DNA from: an uncultured Pseudomonadota bacterium
Lineage (GTDB): Bacteria > Pseudomonadota > Alphaproteobacteria > Rs-D84
Direction: 5' to 3'
DNA: 64,000 bases
Assembly (NCBI GenBank): GCA_949298405.1
Contig: CASFWA010000003.1
Coordinates: forward strand, 1 to 64,000
Position numbers and translations under genes: made by a program
Notes under the pieces: model-generated
Told to the model about the DNA's origin: nothing
Databases searched by the model: none
What the model saw: the letters and a program-made list of their open reading frames with translations, nothing else
Part shown: one piece after another, positions 18,683 to 26,781 of the stretch
Position numbering within the stretch: the stretch's first letter is position 1
Layout of the letters: each line of letters opens with the position of its first letter

Positions 18683-19974
18683 TTCTTTTTAATCCATCCA
18701 ATTGCAGTGCCTAGTTTTTTACCCCAGTCTTTTGTGCCTTTCCAAACTGTGGTCGAATCCTTCTTAACTTGGTTGTAAAGATTGTCCATGCCTTTACCGA
18801 CATAGTTATCCAGTTGTTCGCGTGTCAGGTTAAATATGCGCAACATCAGATAGAAAGTTAATATCGAAGATAACCACAAAATAGAATGTTCGCCAAATCC
18901 CATTGCGCTATTAGCAACTTGTGGAACGTTAGATGAAGCCGCACCACCTGCTGCGACGACGAATACAGAAGAACTCCATTGAAACAGTGATTTTATAATA
19001 GCGATATTTACACACAGAATGAATGCGCAAGCAATCATAGTGATAATCATCTGTTGCAAGGCTTTTGTCACACCTGAAAAAGCGGGCCATATATCAAACC
19101 ATTTGTCATTAGGCTTTGCGACATATACCAATACTTGGAATGGGTACAGAATTAACGCCATACCGAAATTAAATATTGCTTGAATGATTAGAAGCGCCAT
19201 AAACAAGTTGCTGGACACAAAAGTTGTCACAAGTAATATACCCGTCACCAGATTTAAAAAGTCTTCACCGCCATGTGGAACAAGCGTAATAAGTCCGCGC
19301 AGTCCCCGATTTATAAAATCAAAGCCGCGTTTAATAATTTGATTGTTTGCATGTGAAATATCTGCAACAGGTTGCACCATAAATTCGCAACTAGATTCTG
19401 AAATCCAACCTTTTTCTATGATGTCTGGTGGGCATTCAATTTTTTCAGCGCTAACGCCCGCGTCATTTATAGTCGCAGTTATGCTCTCAGTATATATTGC
19501 GCCAAATTGCAGGAAAGGGTTTACAAGCCATTCAGTTAAGTAAACAGGTTTTAATTGTAATAATACGACTGCAGCGATAATTGCACGAATGGTGGGTTTG
19601 AGCATATTTGTACCGATAGTCATAGCATCTGCTTTACCATCAGCCATTTCACCGCCACCAGAAAAACCGAAGAAAGAAACCCACATTTTAGGGAAATACA
19701 TTTTTATCATGTAAAGAGATAAAGAAAGTGCTAAAAATCCCCAAATTAAAATATAAATAATACCATTACCGTTTCCTACAAAGAATTCGTATCCGCCGGT
19801 TGCAACGGTCATAAGTGCATCTAAAATATTTGGAATGAAAGGTGCCAGATTCAATGCGTCAATTATGTTTGAATCCGCATAGGCAGACACTGGTGACAAG
19901 CATAGAAAAGTAAGTGCCGCAAAAGGCATTGCGCGATGCAATATGGAAAAAATAGCGCGTTTGAATAAAATCAT
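18679..19974 (-). CDS. VirB6/TrbL-like polytopic membrane protein, first gene of operon
   Basis: A 431-residue protein with a cleavable-looking signal (ending SAYA-DS) and about six membrane segments. IFNFGMALILYPFQVLVYVA followed by KWFDIWPAFSGV corresponds to the LPF-plus-Trp core of the paralogues. The tail KGTKDWGKKLGTAIGWIKKK resembles the Trp/Lys tails of three sister proteins. A periplasmic loop (about 175-200) carries two Cys (IECPPDI, SSCEFM). It is driven by an extended -10 (20012-20004, minus strand) about 30 nt upstream. No VirB4, VirB8-11 or VirD4 gene lies in the window. Confidence 0.74.
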   Translation of the reverse strand: MILFKRAIFSILHRAMPFAALTFLCLSPVSAYADSNIIDALNLAPFIPNILDALMTVATGGYEFFVGNGNGIIYILIWGFLALSLSLYMIKMYFPKMWVSFFGFSGGGEMADGKADAMTIGTNMLKPTIRAIIAAVVLLQLKPVYLTEWLVNPFLQFGAIYTESITATINDAGVSAEKIECPPDIIEKGWISESSCEFMVQPVADISHANNQIIKRGFDFINRGLRGLITLVPHGGEDFLNLVTGILLVTTFVSSNLFMALLIIQAIFNFGMALILYPFQVLVYVAKPNDKWFDIWPAFSGVTKALQQMIITMIACAFILCVNIAIIKSLFQWSSSVFVVAAGGAASSNVPQVANSAMGFGEHSILWLSSILTFYLMLRIFNLTREQLDNYVGKGMDNLYNQVKKDSTTVWKGTKDWGKKLGTAIGWIKKK

Positions 19975-20003
19975 TCTCTCTTATATAAATATTATTATTA
20001 TCA

Positions 20004-20037
20004 ATTATATCACATTTATTGCAAAATGTGATATACT
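20004..20037. promoter_or_regulatory. Divergent promoters fused to a perfect 11-bp inverted repeat
   Basis: ATATCACATTT (20007-20017) and AAATGTGATAT (20024-20034) are perfect inverted repeats around ATTGCA. The outer edges overlap an extended -10 on each strand: TGATATAAT on minus (20012-20004) for the four-gene operon and TGATATACT on plus (20029-20037) for the gene at 20046. The layout implies coordinated or mutually exclusive control of the two units, with or without a dimeric regulator. Confidence 0.65.
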
Positions 20038-20045
20038 TAAAAGCA

Positions 20046-21335
20046 ATGAATAGACTAAAAAAGTTCTGGATAGTATTTTTATCATTTTTGCCCTTTTCAG
20101 CAGGGGCGGTGGCGCCATTTGTTGTGGGCGCAATTGCGGGTGTCGGTGTAATTGCAGGATTTTCAATATACAGAACGGCGGTGCCTGTAAATATGGCGGA
20201 TGCACTAAACTTTTTTTCCAGTTGTTGGTCTTGTCAGATGTTTTCAGAAATAATGGCAACTATGTCAGGGTTGTTGCCACGTGCATATAGTGCGATTGGC
20301 AGTGTTATATTGCCTTTTGCAGCGGGGCTTACAGCGGTATGGTTTGCATGGAAGTTATTATCTGGATTCTTTAATGCGAAGTTAGAAGAACCATGGAATC
20401 TTGCCAGTAATTTTGGAATTCAATTAATAAAACTAACTTTTGTAGGTGCATTACTGCTTGCGCCACTTCCAAGAATTTTGACGACAGTTGTTATAGAGCC
20501 TGTGTTTAATGTTGGGCTTTCATTAAATAGAGTTGTTGCAGGAAATGACGATTTTGCAAAGTGTGTTGTTGCAACTGCGATTGCGGATCCTGCGTCTGTA
20601 AGTTCTGCAGCGGCAGAGGCAGGTGCTTTTTCACCGAAACTTAGACATAACCTAGCGTGTGAAGTTGCAAATGTTCATCAGATGACGGGCTTGGGTATGG
20701 CGGTTGGGTGGACTATGCTGAATATGGCATTTAATGAGCAATATATGCATAAAATTATGTGGGATGTTCCTATTTTTCCGAATGTTCCGATTTTCTTTGC
20801 AGGGCTTTTAATTTTGGTGTTGTTCTTTTTTGCGCTGCTTCCAGTACCGCTATATTTCTTGGAGATATTTATAAAACTATCTATGGATTTGATAATGTTG
20901 CCATTTATGATGCTGTCTTGGTTGTTTAAGGGGTGGCCTATATTCCCAAATGGCGGCAGAAATATACAAGGTATGATAAATGATGTGATTAAGGGCACCG
21001 CAGGAATTGCGATGGTTGGGGTGTTTGTGACATTTGCAGTTATGTTTTTAAATGCGGTATTTGGAAAGTGGCAGGGTGCAGACAGATTGCAGCAGGCTTT
21101 GGCGCAAAACGATTCGACAATATTAATGGATGGCTTGATGATGCGTAATGATAGTATTGTCACTATTATATTAATGGGTATATTTATTGCGATGTTTATG
21201 ACAATGATACCTGCGCTGGTAAAGACGCTGTTTGCAAATGTTAATATTCCTACAAGTTTTTATGAAACGACTAAAAAGAACATAGAAATAACGTGGAAAA
21301 ACCTTAAAAAATGGTATGCCGCGATAAAAAAATAA
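20046..21335 (+). CDS. VirB6/TrbL-like polytopic membrane protein with CWSC motif, divergent member
   Basis: A 429-residue protein with an N-terminal signal/membrane segment (KKFWIVFLSFLPFSAGAVA) and C60-W-S-C63 followed by QMFSEIMATMS, matching the CWGC protein encoded at 17492. The LPRILTTVVIEPVFNVGL segment, the KLSMDLIMLPFMML core followed by KGWPIFPNGG, and the WKNLKKWYAAIKK tail tie it to the operon on the other strand. The start at 20046 lies 8 nt after an extended -10 with no Shine-Dalgarno, so probably leaderless. The ORF from 20019 is rejected because it begins inside the promoter palindrome. Confidence 0.76.
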   Translation: MNRLKKFWIVFLSFLPFSAGAVAPFVVGAIAGVGVIAGFSIYRTAVPVNMADALNFFSSCWSCQMFSEIMATMSGLLPRAYSAIGSVILPFAAGLTAVWFAWKLLSGFFNAKLEEPWNLASNFGIQLIKLTFVGALLLAPLPRILTTVVIEPVFNVGLSLNRVVAGNDDFAKCVVATAIADPASVSSAAAEAGAFSPKLRHNLACEVANVHQMTGLGMAVGWTMLNMAFNEQYMHKIMWDVPIFPNVPIFFAGLLILVLFFFALLPVPLYFLEIFIKLSMDLIMLPFMMLSWLFKGWPIFPNGGRNIQGMINDVIKGTAGIAMVGVFVTFAVMFLNAVFGKWQGADRLQQALAQNDSTILMDGLMMRNDSIVTIILMGIFIAMFMTMIPALVKTLFANVNIPTSFYETTKKNIEITWKNLKKWYAAIKK

Positions 21336-21386
21336 AAAATCAAGTGCTTTATTTATTTTGGGGGGCTTTTTTGTACATTCCGAATC

Positions 21387-21395
21387 TGATATAAT
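21387..21395 (+). promoter_or_regulatory. Extended -10 promoter, leaderless-type
   Basis: TGATATAAT ends 8 nt before the ATG at 21404, without a Shine-Dalgarno in TCATATCA. Confidence 0.58.
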
Positions 21396-21403
21396 TCATA
21401 TCA

Positions 21404-21922
21404 ATGAAGCAGTTTCCGATTCTTTATTGGCCACGCAAGACGACAGCGGATACAGATTATCAGCTGGCGCGTAAGGTAATAAATAACACAACCGGTGTAA
21501 TGCCAGACGTTGTGACGGGAAGTTTAGATTTGGCAGAAATATTGGCTCAGAATCCAGGGGCAACGGTATATTATCCTGTATTTTGTGAATCTACTGGTTG
21601 GTGGGGCGAGTTATTGGGTGGTTCTGCCGTTGTGACAGATAAATTGATAATATCATCAGAATGTCAGTTAATGGTAATAGAATCCGAAGATACCGCATCA
21701 AATCGCGAAAAGGCAGGTAAAAATCAGCTGCTGGCGGCGGAAATATATCCAGCCAGCGGCTTTTTCAAGAAAATGAATTCAGGTATTGCGACGGTTGCGG
21801 ATATGTTGGCGACTGATGCAGGAACTATATTGGCTTTATTTTCTGGAAAGAATCAAAATCAGTTTATAAATGTTCTGGAATCTACTGGGAATTCGTATCT
21901 TGGATGCATTGGCAGATACTAA
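21404..21922 (+). CDS. Hypothetical protein next to the VirB6-like cluster
   Basis: Unrecognised 172-residue protein without a signal peptide. The first 120 residues look alpha/beta (FPILYWPRKTTADTDY, ATVYYPVFCESTGWW). The C-terminal part has moderately hydrophobic helices but no obvious membrane span. It starts 68 nt after the divergent VirB6-like gene and has its own promoter. Position suggests, but does not show, a link with that cluster. Confidence 0.65.
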   Translation: MKQFPILYWPRKTTADTDYQLARKVINNTTGVMPDVVTGSLDLAEILAQNPGATVYYPVFCESTGWWGELLGGSAVVTDKLIISSECQLMVIESEDTASNREKAGKNQLLAAEIYPASGFFKKMNSGIATVADMLATDAGTILALFSGKNQNQFINVLESTGNSYLGCIGRY

Positions 21923-21997
21923 ATATATTAAATTACTTGCTTTATCGAAATTTATTTGTATAATTTTGTGGCTAAAAAAGTAAAAAGGGTAAATAAG

Positions 21998-22210
21998 ATG
22001 AAAAAAGGCATTCATCCAGAATATCATGAAATCAACGTCACAATGACAAACGGCAAGACTGTAAAAATGTATTCTTCCGTAAAGAAAGACTTGGTTTTAT
22101 CTACAGATAATTTGAATCATTCCGCATGGACTGGTCAGCGTACAAATGCTGGTGACAAGGGTCGTCGCGCGGCAGAATTTAAGAATAAATTTGCTGGATT
22201 TAATTTCTAA
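21998..22210 (+). CDS. rpmE: 50S ribosomal protein L31 (bL31), zinc-free form
   Basis: A 70-residue bL31. KKGIHPEYHEINVTMTNGK and the LNHSAWTGQ segment are diagnostic. The CxxC zinc-binding cysteines of the classical form are absent, as in many Alphaproteobacteria. The start at 21998 is the family start; the ORF from 21956 would add an unrelated 14-residue lead. Confidence 0.94.
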   Translation: MKKGIHPEYHEINVTMTNGKTVKMYSSVKKDLVLSTDNLNHSAWTGQRTNAGDKGRRAAEFKNKFAGFNF

Positions 22211-22237
22211 TCTGGTTCTAGTTGACAGGGGCAGGAA

Positions 22238-22942
22238 ATGGAGCTGTTGATAAAAGGTTCGACGGAATTAAACAAAATGTTTATGGCGTTGCAGCGTACA
22301 GCGTCTGGATTACGTCATGATTTCGGCGAGGTTGAAAATCTTCAGCAGTCTTTGCGTGGTGCACGCGATTTTGTGCAGAAAGCGTCCGCCAGAATAGAAG
22401 AAAGTATCTTATCAGATTTATTATTAGTTCGTCCATCAGCGGGTTTGTTAACGCCGAATGTTTCACATGACGGTGACGGGCGTGATGAATTTGTACTGTC
22501 GCTATCTGGTGCAGCGAATTTTGTTCGTGGAAATCCGCATTTTGCGATATCTTTGGCATTGCGTAGTGGTGATGAAACGAAGATAGCTTTGGTTTATTCA
22601 CCTATTGATGAAAGATTATATTATGCCGAGGCTGAACGTGGTGCATATATCTTTTCTGCATATCATTCTGCCAGAATGAAGGTTTCTAATTTGTCAGAAC
22701 CATCAGAATTAACCGTTGCTTATAATACAACAGATTCAAGAAAAACAATTGGTGACGTTCGTAGAACAGGTTGTCCTGCTTTGGATTTGGCATGGGTTGC
22801 TGCAGGTAAGTTTGATGCTTTTGTGTCCGACCCATTAGATTATGCAGAAATTGCCGCAGGTGATTTATTAGTGCGTGAAGCAGGCGGCAGAATAGAAATG
22901 GGTGCAGATTTAATTGCAACCAACGGAAAAGTAGAATTATAA
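22238..22942 (+). CDS. Inositol monophosphatase/SuhB-like protein with lost metal-binding residues
   Basis: A 234-residue member of the IMPase fold by overall pattern: NFVRGNPHFAISLAL, RGAYIF and GDLLVREAGGRIE align with SuhB/IMPase landmarks. The catalytic metal site is degraded. The DPxDGT motif reads S88-L-S90-G-A, with one residue deleted, and the WDxAAG motif reads AEIAAG (about 203-208). The upstream GEE segment is not recognisable. It is probably catalytically inactive. SuhB has a phosphatase-independent role in rRNA antitermination, a possible function here. Follows rpmE by 27 nt; terminator after. Confidence 0.78.
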   Translation: MELLIKGSTELNKMFMALQRTASGLRHDFGEVENLQQSLRGARDFVQKASARIEESILSDLLLVRPSAGLLTPNVSHDGDGRDEFVLSLSGAANFVRGNPHFAISLALRSGDETKIALVYSPIDERLYYAEAERGAYIFSAYHSARMKVSNLSEPSELTVAYNTTDSRKTIGDVRRTGCPALDLAWVAAGKFDAFVSDPLDYAEIAAGDLLVREAGGRIEMGADLIATNGKVEL

Positions 22943-22943
22943 A

Positions 22944-22967
22944 AATCCCGCGATGCGGGATTTTTTT
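22944..22967 (+). terminator. Rho-independent terminator
   Basis: AATCCCGCGATGCGGGATTTTTTT, directly after the SuhB-like gene. Confidence 0.92.
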
Positions 22968-23075
22968 ATTTACAAACAAATTGCAATTAGATTTTTTTGA
23001 TATAAGATTAAATTCACAAGATGTTTTTTGTCTTGTTTTATTTTTTTGCGTTTTTTATCTTTACGCAAAACATTA

Positions 23076-23143
23076 TAACTCGGTTATCGACGTGATGGAA
23101 ACTCTCTCCTCTGGATCGTTGTAATGCCGAGTTACTTTTTTTA
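23076..23143 (+). ncRNA. Candidate structured RNA with terminator-like closing stem
   Basis: TAACTCGG (23076-23083) pairs perfectly with CCGAGTTA (23127-23134), followed by C and a run of seven T, so the stem also serves as a terminator. The enclosed 43 nt can form an inner CGACG/CGTTG stem. Two more short hairpins lie just upstream: ACAAGA/TCTTGT (23016-23036, also followed by a T-rich run) and TTTGCG/CGCAAA (23045-23069). It could be a small RNA or an attenuator ahead of the PBP1A gene. It matches no RNA family I recognise. Confidence 0.45.
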
Positions 23144-23195
23144 TTTGTTATACAAAACTTGCAAACTAAGAATAAATATCTTAAAATTTTAAACT

Positions 23196-25235
23196 ATGAA
23201 ATTCAAAAAGATATTACGCGTTTTTTTTAATGTGCTATTTTGGGGCTTTACAGCAGGAATTGCGGCACTTGCAGCACTTGTTTTGATTTATGGTAATGAT
23301 TTGCCAGATTATAAAAAGTTGGCAACTTATGCCCCGCCCGTTGCGACAAGATTATACGCGTCTGACGGCAGTTTGCTTATAGAATATGCCGAAGAACGTC
23401 GTGTTTTTATAGATTTTGCAGATATGCCACCACAGTTAGTAAACGCATTTGTTGCTGCAGAAGATCAAAATTTTTGGACTCATCCAGGTATCGATGTCCA
23501 GGGTATAATCCGTGCATTAATAAACAATAGTATGCGAGTTCTTGGCTTTAATACAAGTTTTTCTGGTGCGTCAACGATAACACAACAGGTTGCGAAGAAT
23601 TTCTTTTTGACATCAGAACGTACAATTTCGCGTAAGATAAAAGAAGCAATATTGGCATTGCGCTTAGAACGTACTTTTTCAAAGCAGCATATAATGACAT
23701 TGTATTTGAATCAGATATTTTTAGGTGCACGCGCGTATGGTGTGGGTTCTGCTGCGCTTATGTACTTTAACAAGCCTGTTTCCGAATTAAATTTGGCAGA
23801 ATGTGCATTTTTAGCGTCTTTACCAAAAGCGCCTAATAATCGTGAACGTGCGGTTGAACGTAGAAATTACGTGCTGCGCCGTATGGTAGAAGAAGGTTTT
23901 ATAACGCAAGCGCAGGCGGATGAAGCGGCTGCAGAACCATTAAATATAAACAGTGGTTTTACTGCGCAAATGGAAGAAGAATTTCAATACTTTGCAGAAG
24001 ATGTACGTCGTCAGTTATTGGAATCTTTGGGACGTGAAACTTTATATAATGAAGGTTTATATATAAAGACGACGATTGTGCCAGAATTCCAACGTGCGGC
24101 TAGTGAAGCATTAAATAAAGAACTGGATAGATATAACGAAGGGCGTACAGAAAAATTACAAGGTGCAATAATTGCAATGAATCCTCATACTGGGCGTGTT
24201 TTGGCAATGTCTGGTGGGCGTTCGTTCGCTGAGAGTTCATTTAATCGTGCAACGCAGGCGATGCGTCAGATAGGTAGTACTATAAAGCCATTTGTTTATT
24301 TGGCTGCTTTGGAAAAGGGTATGTCGCCAGAGGCAATGATATTGGATGCGCCTATTGTAGGGTGGCGTGAAGATAATACTCTATGGAAACCAGAAAATTA
24401 TGATAAAAAGTTTTTGGGTGAAGTGCCTTTGCGGTTAGCCCTAGAAACATCAAGAAATGTACCTGCTGTTCGTCTTGTACAGCAAATTGGTGTAGAAACT
24501 GCAATAGAAGCAGCGCAACGTTTTGGTGTGTATCCTGCAGATTTAAAAAATATAAATCTTTCTTTAGCTCTAGGGTCTGGGGAAACGACTTTGCTTCATC
24601 TGGTTCAGGGTTATTCTGCGTTTGTGAATGGTGGTCATCTGATACAGCCAAAGTTAGTTGATTATATCGAAGACCGTTATGGACGTGTCATAGGTGGACA
24701 AGAAACAAAAATGATAGAATGGAAAGAAGATTTACTGCCAGAAGAAAGTTTGTCAGAAACAGAACCTTTGTCAGATGCACAGAGTTTATATCAAATTGTT
24801 TCTATTTTACAGGGGACGGTTGAACGTGGAACAGGAAAACAAGCGCGTGTTCCTGGACATACAATTGCTGGTAAAACAGGAACCACCAACGAGGTAAAAG
24901 ATGTTTGGTTTGTTGGTTTTTCAAAGAATTTGATAGCAGGTGTTTATCTTGGTTTTGATACGCCAAAACCTTTAGGTGCGGGTGCAGGCAGTCATATGGC
25001 AGCGCGCGTATTTGCAGATTTTATGACCAAAGCGCTTGCAAATGAGAAAAATCAGCCGTTTGCGGTACCAGACGGGTTAAATTTTGTTCGTGTTAATCGT
25101 CGTAGTGGTGCTGCTGCATCAGAAGATCCAAATGGAATGATAATTACAGAGGCGTTCAAACAGGGGCAAAAACCAAACCCTGCACCAACGGTTCGTGCAA
25201 AAGAGGCCGGACCTGTTGTTGGTGGGGTCTTTTAA
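23196..25235 (+). CDS. mrcA: Penicillin-binding protein 1A (bifunctional transglycosylase/transpeptidase)
   Basis: A 679-residue class A PBP that polymerises and cross-links peptidoglycan. One N-terminal membrane anchor (about 8-32), a GT51 transglycosylase domain with AAEDQNFWTHPGID (catalytic Glu) and GASTITQQVAKN, then a transpeptidase domain with GSTIKPF (Ser-x-x-Lys) and KTGTTNEVKD. All key residues are present. It is somewhat shorter than the typical 750-850 residues, with little extra C-terminal sequence. An MliC-like lipoprotein gene follows after 22 nt. Confidence 0.96.
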   Translation: MKFKKILRVFFNVLFWGFTAGIAALAALVLIYGNDLPDYKKLATYAPPVATRLYASDGSLLIEYAEERRVFIDFADMPPQLVNAFVAAEDQNFWTHPGIDVQGIIRALINNSMRVLGFNTSFSGASTITQQVAKNFFLTSERTISRKIKEAILALRLERTFSKQHIMTLYLNQIFLGARAYGVGSAALMYFNKPVSELNLAECAFLASLPKAPNNRERAVERRNYVLRRMVEEGFITQAQADEAAAEPLNINSGFTAQMEEEFQYFAEDVRRQLLESLGRETLYNEGLYIKTTIVPEFQRAASEALNKELDRYNEGRTEKLQGAIIAMNPHTGRVLAMSGGRSFAESSFNRATQAMRQIGSTIKPFVYLAALEKGMSPEAMILDAPIVGWREDNTLWKPENYDKKFLGEVPLRLALETSRNVPAVRLVQQIGVETAIEAAQRFGVYPADLKNINLSLALGSGETTLLHLVQGYSAFVNGGHLIQPKLVDYIEDRYGRVIGGQETKMIEWKEDLLPEESLSETEPLSDAQSLYQIVSILQGTVERGTGKQARVPGHTIAGKTGTTNEVKDVWFVGFSKNLIAGVYLGFDTPKPLGAGAGSHMAARVFADFMTKALANEKNQPFAVPDGLNFVRVNRRSGAAASEDPNGMIITEAFKQGQKPNPAPTVRAKEAGPVVGGVF

Positions 25236-25257
25236 AAAATAAAAGAGGGAGAAAAAT

Positions 25258-25554
25258 ATGAAAAAAGTTTTACCGTTGTTTTTAGGGTTAATAGCGTTGT
25301 CAGCATGCGACAATAAAAAAATTATAGAACTTGACTGTGGTGGAAACAATGTTGCAATTAATATGTCTGAAGATGGTGAACATTTATCAACCGTAATAAA
25401 CGGTGAAAATGTTGATTTTAATATTGCAGTATCTGCATCTGGTGTTCGCTATGTGGCACAAATGAACAATTCTGAAGTGACATTGTGGAACAAAGGCACT
25501 GATTGGACTTTGTATTTAAATGAAGAAACACCGATAATGTGTGTAAGTAAATAG
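25258..25554 (+). CDS. MliC-like lipoprotein (putative C-type lysozyme inhibitor)
   Basis: A 98-residue lipoprotein: the signal ends in the lipobox LSAC (Cys19). The mature domain has the MliC/PliC pattern of short strands, with SGVRYVAQMNN followed by VTLWNKGTDWTLYL and two further cysteines able to form a disulfide. MliC proteins protect Gram-negative bacteria against host C-type lysozyme. The GAGGGAGAAA ribosome site 22 nt after mrcA suggests an operon with the synthase, a sensible pairing of wall building and wall protection. Confidence 0.78.
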   Translation: MKKVLPLFLGLIALSACDNKKIIELDCGGNNVAINMSEDGEHLSTVINGENVDFNIAVSASGVRYVAQMNNSEVTLWNKGTDWTLYLNEETPIMCVSK

Positions 25555-25609
25555 TTTTTGTTTTGTATAATTTATGTGATAGAATGTCAGCATAAGAAGG
25601 AGATTTTTT

Positions 25610-26698
25610 ATGCTGACATCTTTTTTATTAGATAGCGGTGCTAGTTTTTTTGCTAGTGGTTGGACGCAATTTGCTGCGGCATTTGGGTTGGCTTTTTTGA
25701 TAATGCTGATATTTGGTAAGCCATTTATAAATGCGATGCATCGGATTCAAAAAAAAGGGCAGCCTATAAGTGAAAATGTCCCAGAAGCTCATTTAAAAAA
25801 AACGGGAACGCCTACTATGGGGGGGATATTGATTTGCATATCAATAATTATCCCAAGTATTTTATTTATGCCGATTTCAAATCCAACGGGGTGGATTGCA
25901 TTGTTGGCATTGGTTTTATTTGGTGCAATAGGTTTTGCGGACGATTATAAAAAAGTTGTATCTCAATCAAAAAAAGCAGCAAATGGTTTGTCGCCTTTGT
26001 TTAGATTGGGCGTAGAAGCATTATGTGTTATTTTGTTGGCGTTTTTAATTAATAAAACTATGCCCCCATACATTCCAGAATTATCTTTATCATTACCATT
26101 CGGGATAATTTTGCCTTTGGGTATATTCTATTATGTATTTGCGTATTTTGTTATTGCTGGCAGTGCAAATGCAACAAATATAACGGACGGGTTAGATGGA
26201 ATGTTGGCAAAATTGTACATGCCGGTTTTGATTGTTTTAGTTGTTGCTTTATATGGTGCAACACGTATAGGCTTTATGGATACAGTTATGTTTTTGCCAA
26301 CAGCAAGTGGTTTATATGCGGTCCTTGGGGCGGCTTTCGGTGCAGTACTTGGATTTTTGTGGTTTAATTCAAAACCTGCGTCAATCTTTATGGGGGACGT
26401 TGGCTCATTGGCACTTGGCGGCTTTATGGGTACTGTTGCTATGCTGTTAAAGTCAGAAATTATAATGGCGATTGCAGCAGGTATGATGGTTTTGATACTG
26501 TTATCTTCTTTTATTCAGACGATGTATTTCAAAGCAAGTCGTAAGATAACAGGAACAGGTAAAAGAGTATTTTTGCGTGCGCCACTTCATCATCATTTTG
26601 AAGAATTAGGTTGGCCAGAAACAAAAATCGTAGAAAGATTTTTTATAATGTCGATATTATTTTCTGGTTTGGCGTTGATATTGTTAAAATTTGCATAA
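25610..26698 (+). CDS. mraY: Phospho-N-acetylmuramoyl-pentapeptide-transferase
   Basis: A 362-residue integral membrane enzyme making lipid I from UDP-MurNAc-pentapeptide and undecaprenyl phosphate. Family landmarks are present: GFADDYKK, NATNITDGLDG, FMGDVGSLALGG and APLHHHFEELG. About ten membrane helices. AAGGAG ribosome site. Unlike the usual dcw cluster, murE/murF are not upstream and murD does not follow; the next gene, ftsW, is separated by a terminator and its own promoter. Confidence 0.97.
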   Translation: MLTSFLLDSGASFFASGWTQFAAAFGLAFLIMLIFGKPFINAMHRIQKKGQPISENVPEAHLKKTGTPTMGGILICISIIIPSILFMPISNPTGWIALLALVLFGAIGFADDYKKVVSQSKKAANGLSPLFRLGVEALCVILLAFLINKTMPPYIPELSLSLPFGIILPLGIFYYVFAYFVIAGSANATNITDGLDGMLAKLYMPVLIVLVVALYGATRIGFMDTVMFLPTASGLYAVLGAAFGAVLGFLWFNSKPASIFMGDVGSLALGGFMGTVAMLLKSEIIMAIAAGMMVLILLSSFIQTMYFKASRKITGTGKRVFLRAPLHHHFEELGWPETKIVERFFIMSILFSGLALILLKFA

Positions 26699-26702
26699 TA
26701 AA

Positions 26703-26724
26703 AACCCGGTTATCCGGGTTTTTA
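26703..26724 (+). terminator. Rho-independent terminator of mraY
   Basis: AACCCGGTTATCCGGGTTTTT hairpin directly after the mraY stop. Confidence 0.88.
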
Positions 26725-26763
26725 AAATAAATTTTTTTCATCAGTATATTTTCATAAAAAAGA

Positions 26764-26772
26764 TGATATAAT
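26764..26772 (+). promoter_or_regulatory. Extended -10 promoter, leaderless-type, for ftsW-murG
   Basis: TGATATAAT ends 9 nt before the ftsW ATG; TATTTCGAA between them has no Shine-Dalgarno. Confidence 0.58.
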
Positions 26773-26781
26773 TATTTCGAA

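Noticed and set aside
20007-20034. CRP/FNR-type operator
   Set aside because: The half-sites are TCACA...TGTGA, opposite in orientation to the CRP consensus TGTGA-N6-TCACA.
21336-21386. Terminator after the divergent VirB6-like gene
   Set aside because: The stretch is T-rich with GGGGGGC, but no convincing paired stem could be drawn, so it is not listed as a feature.
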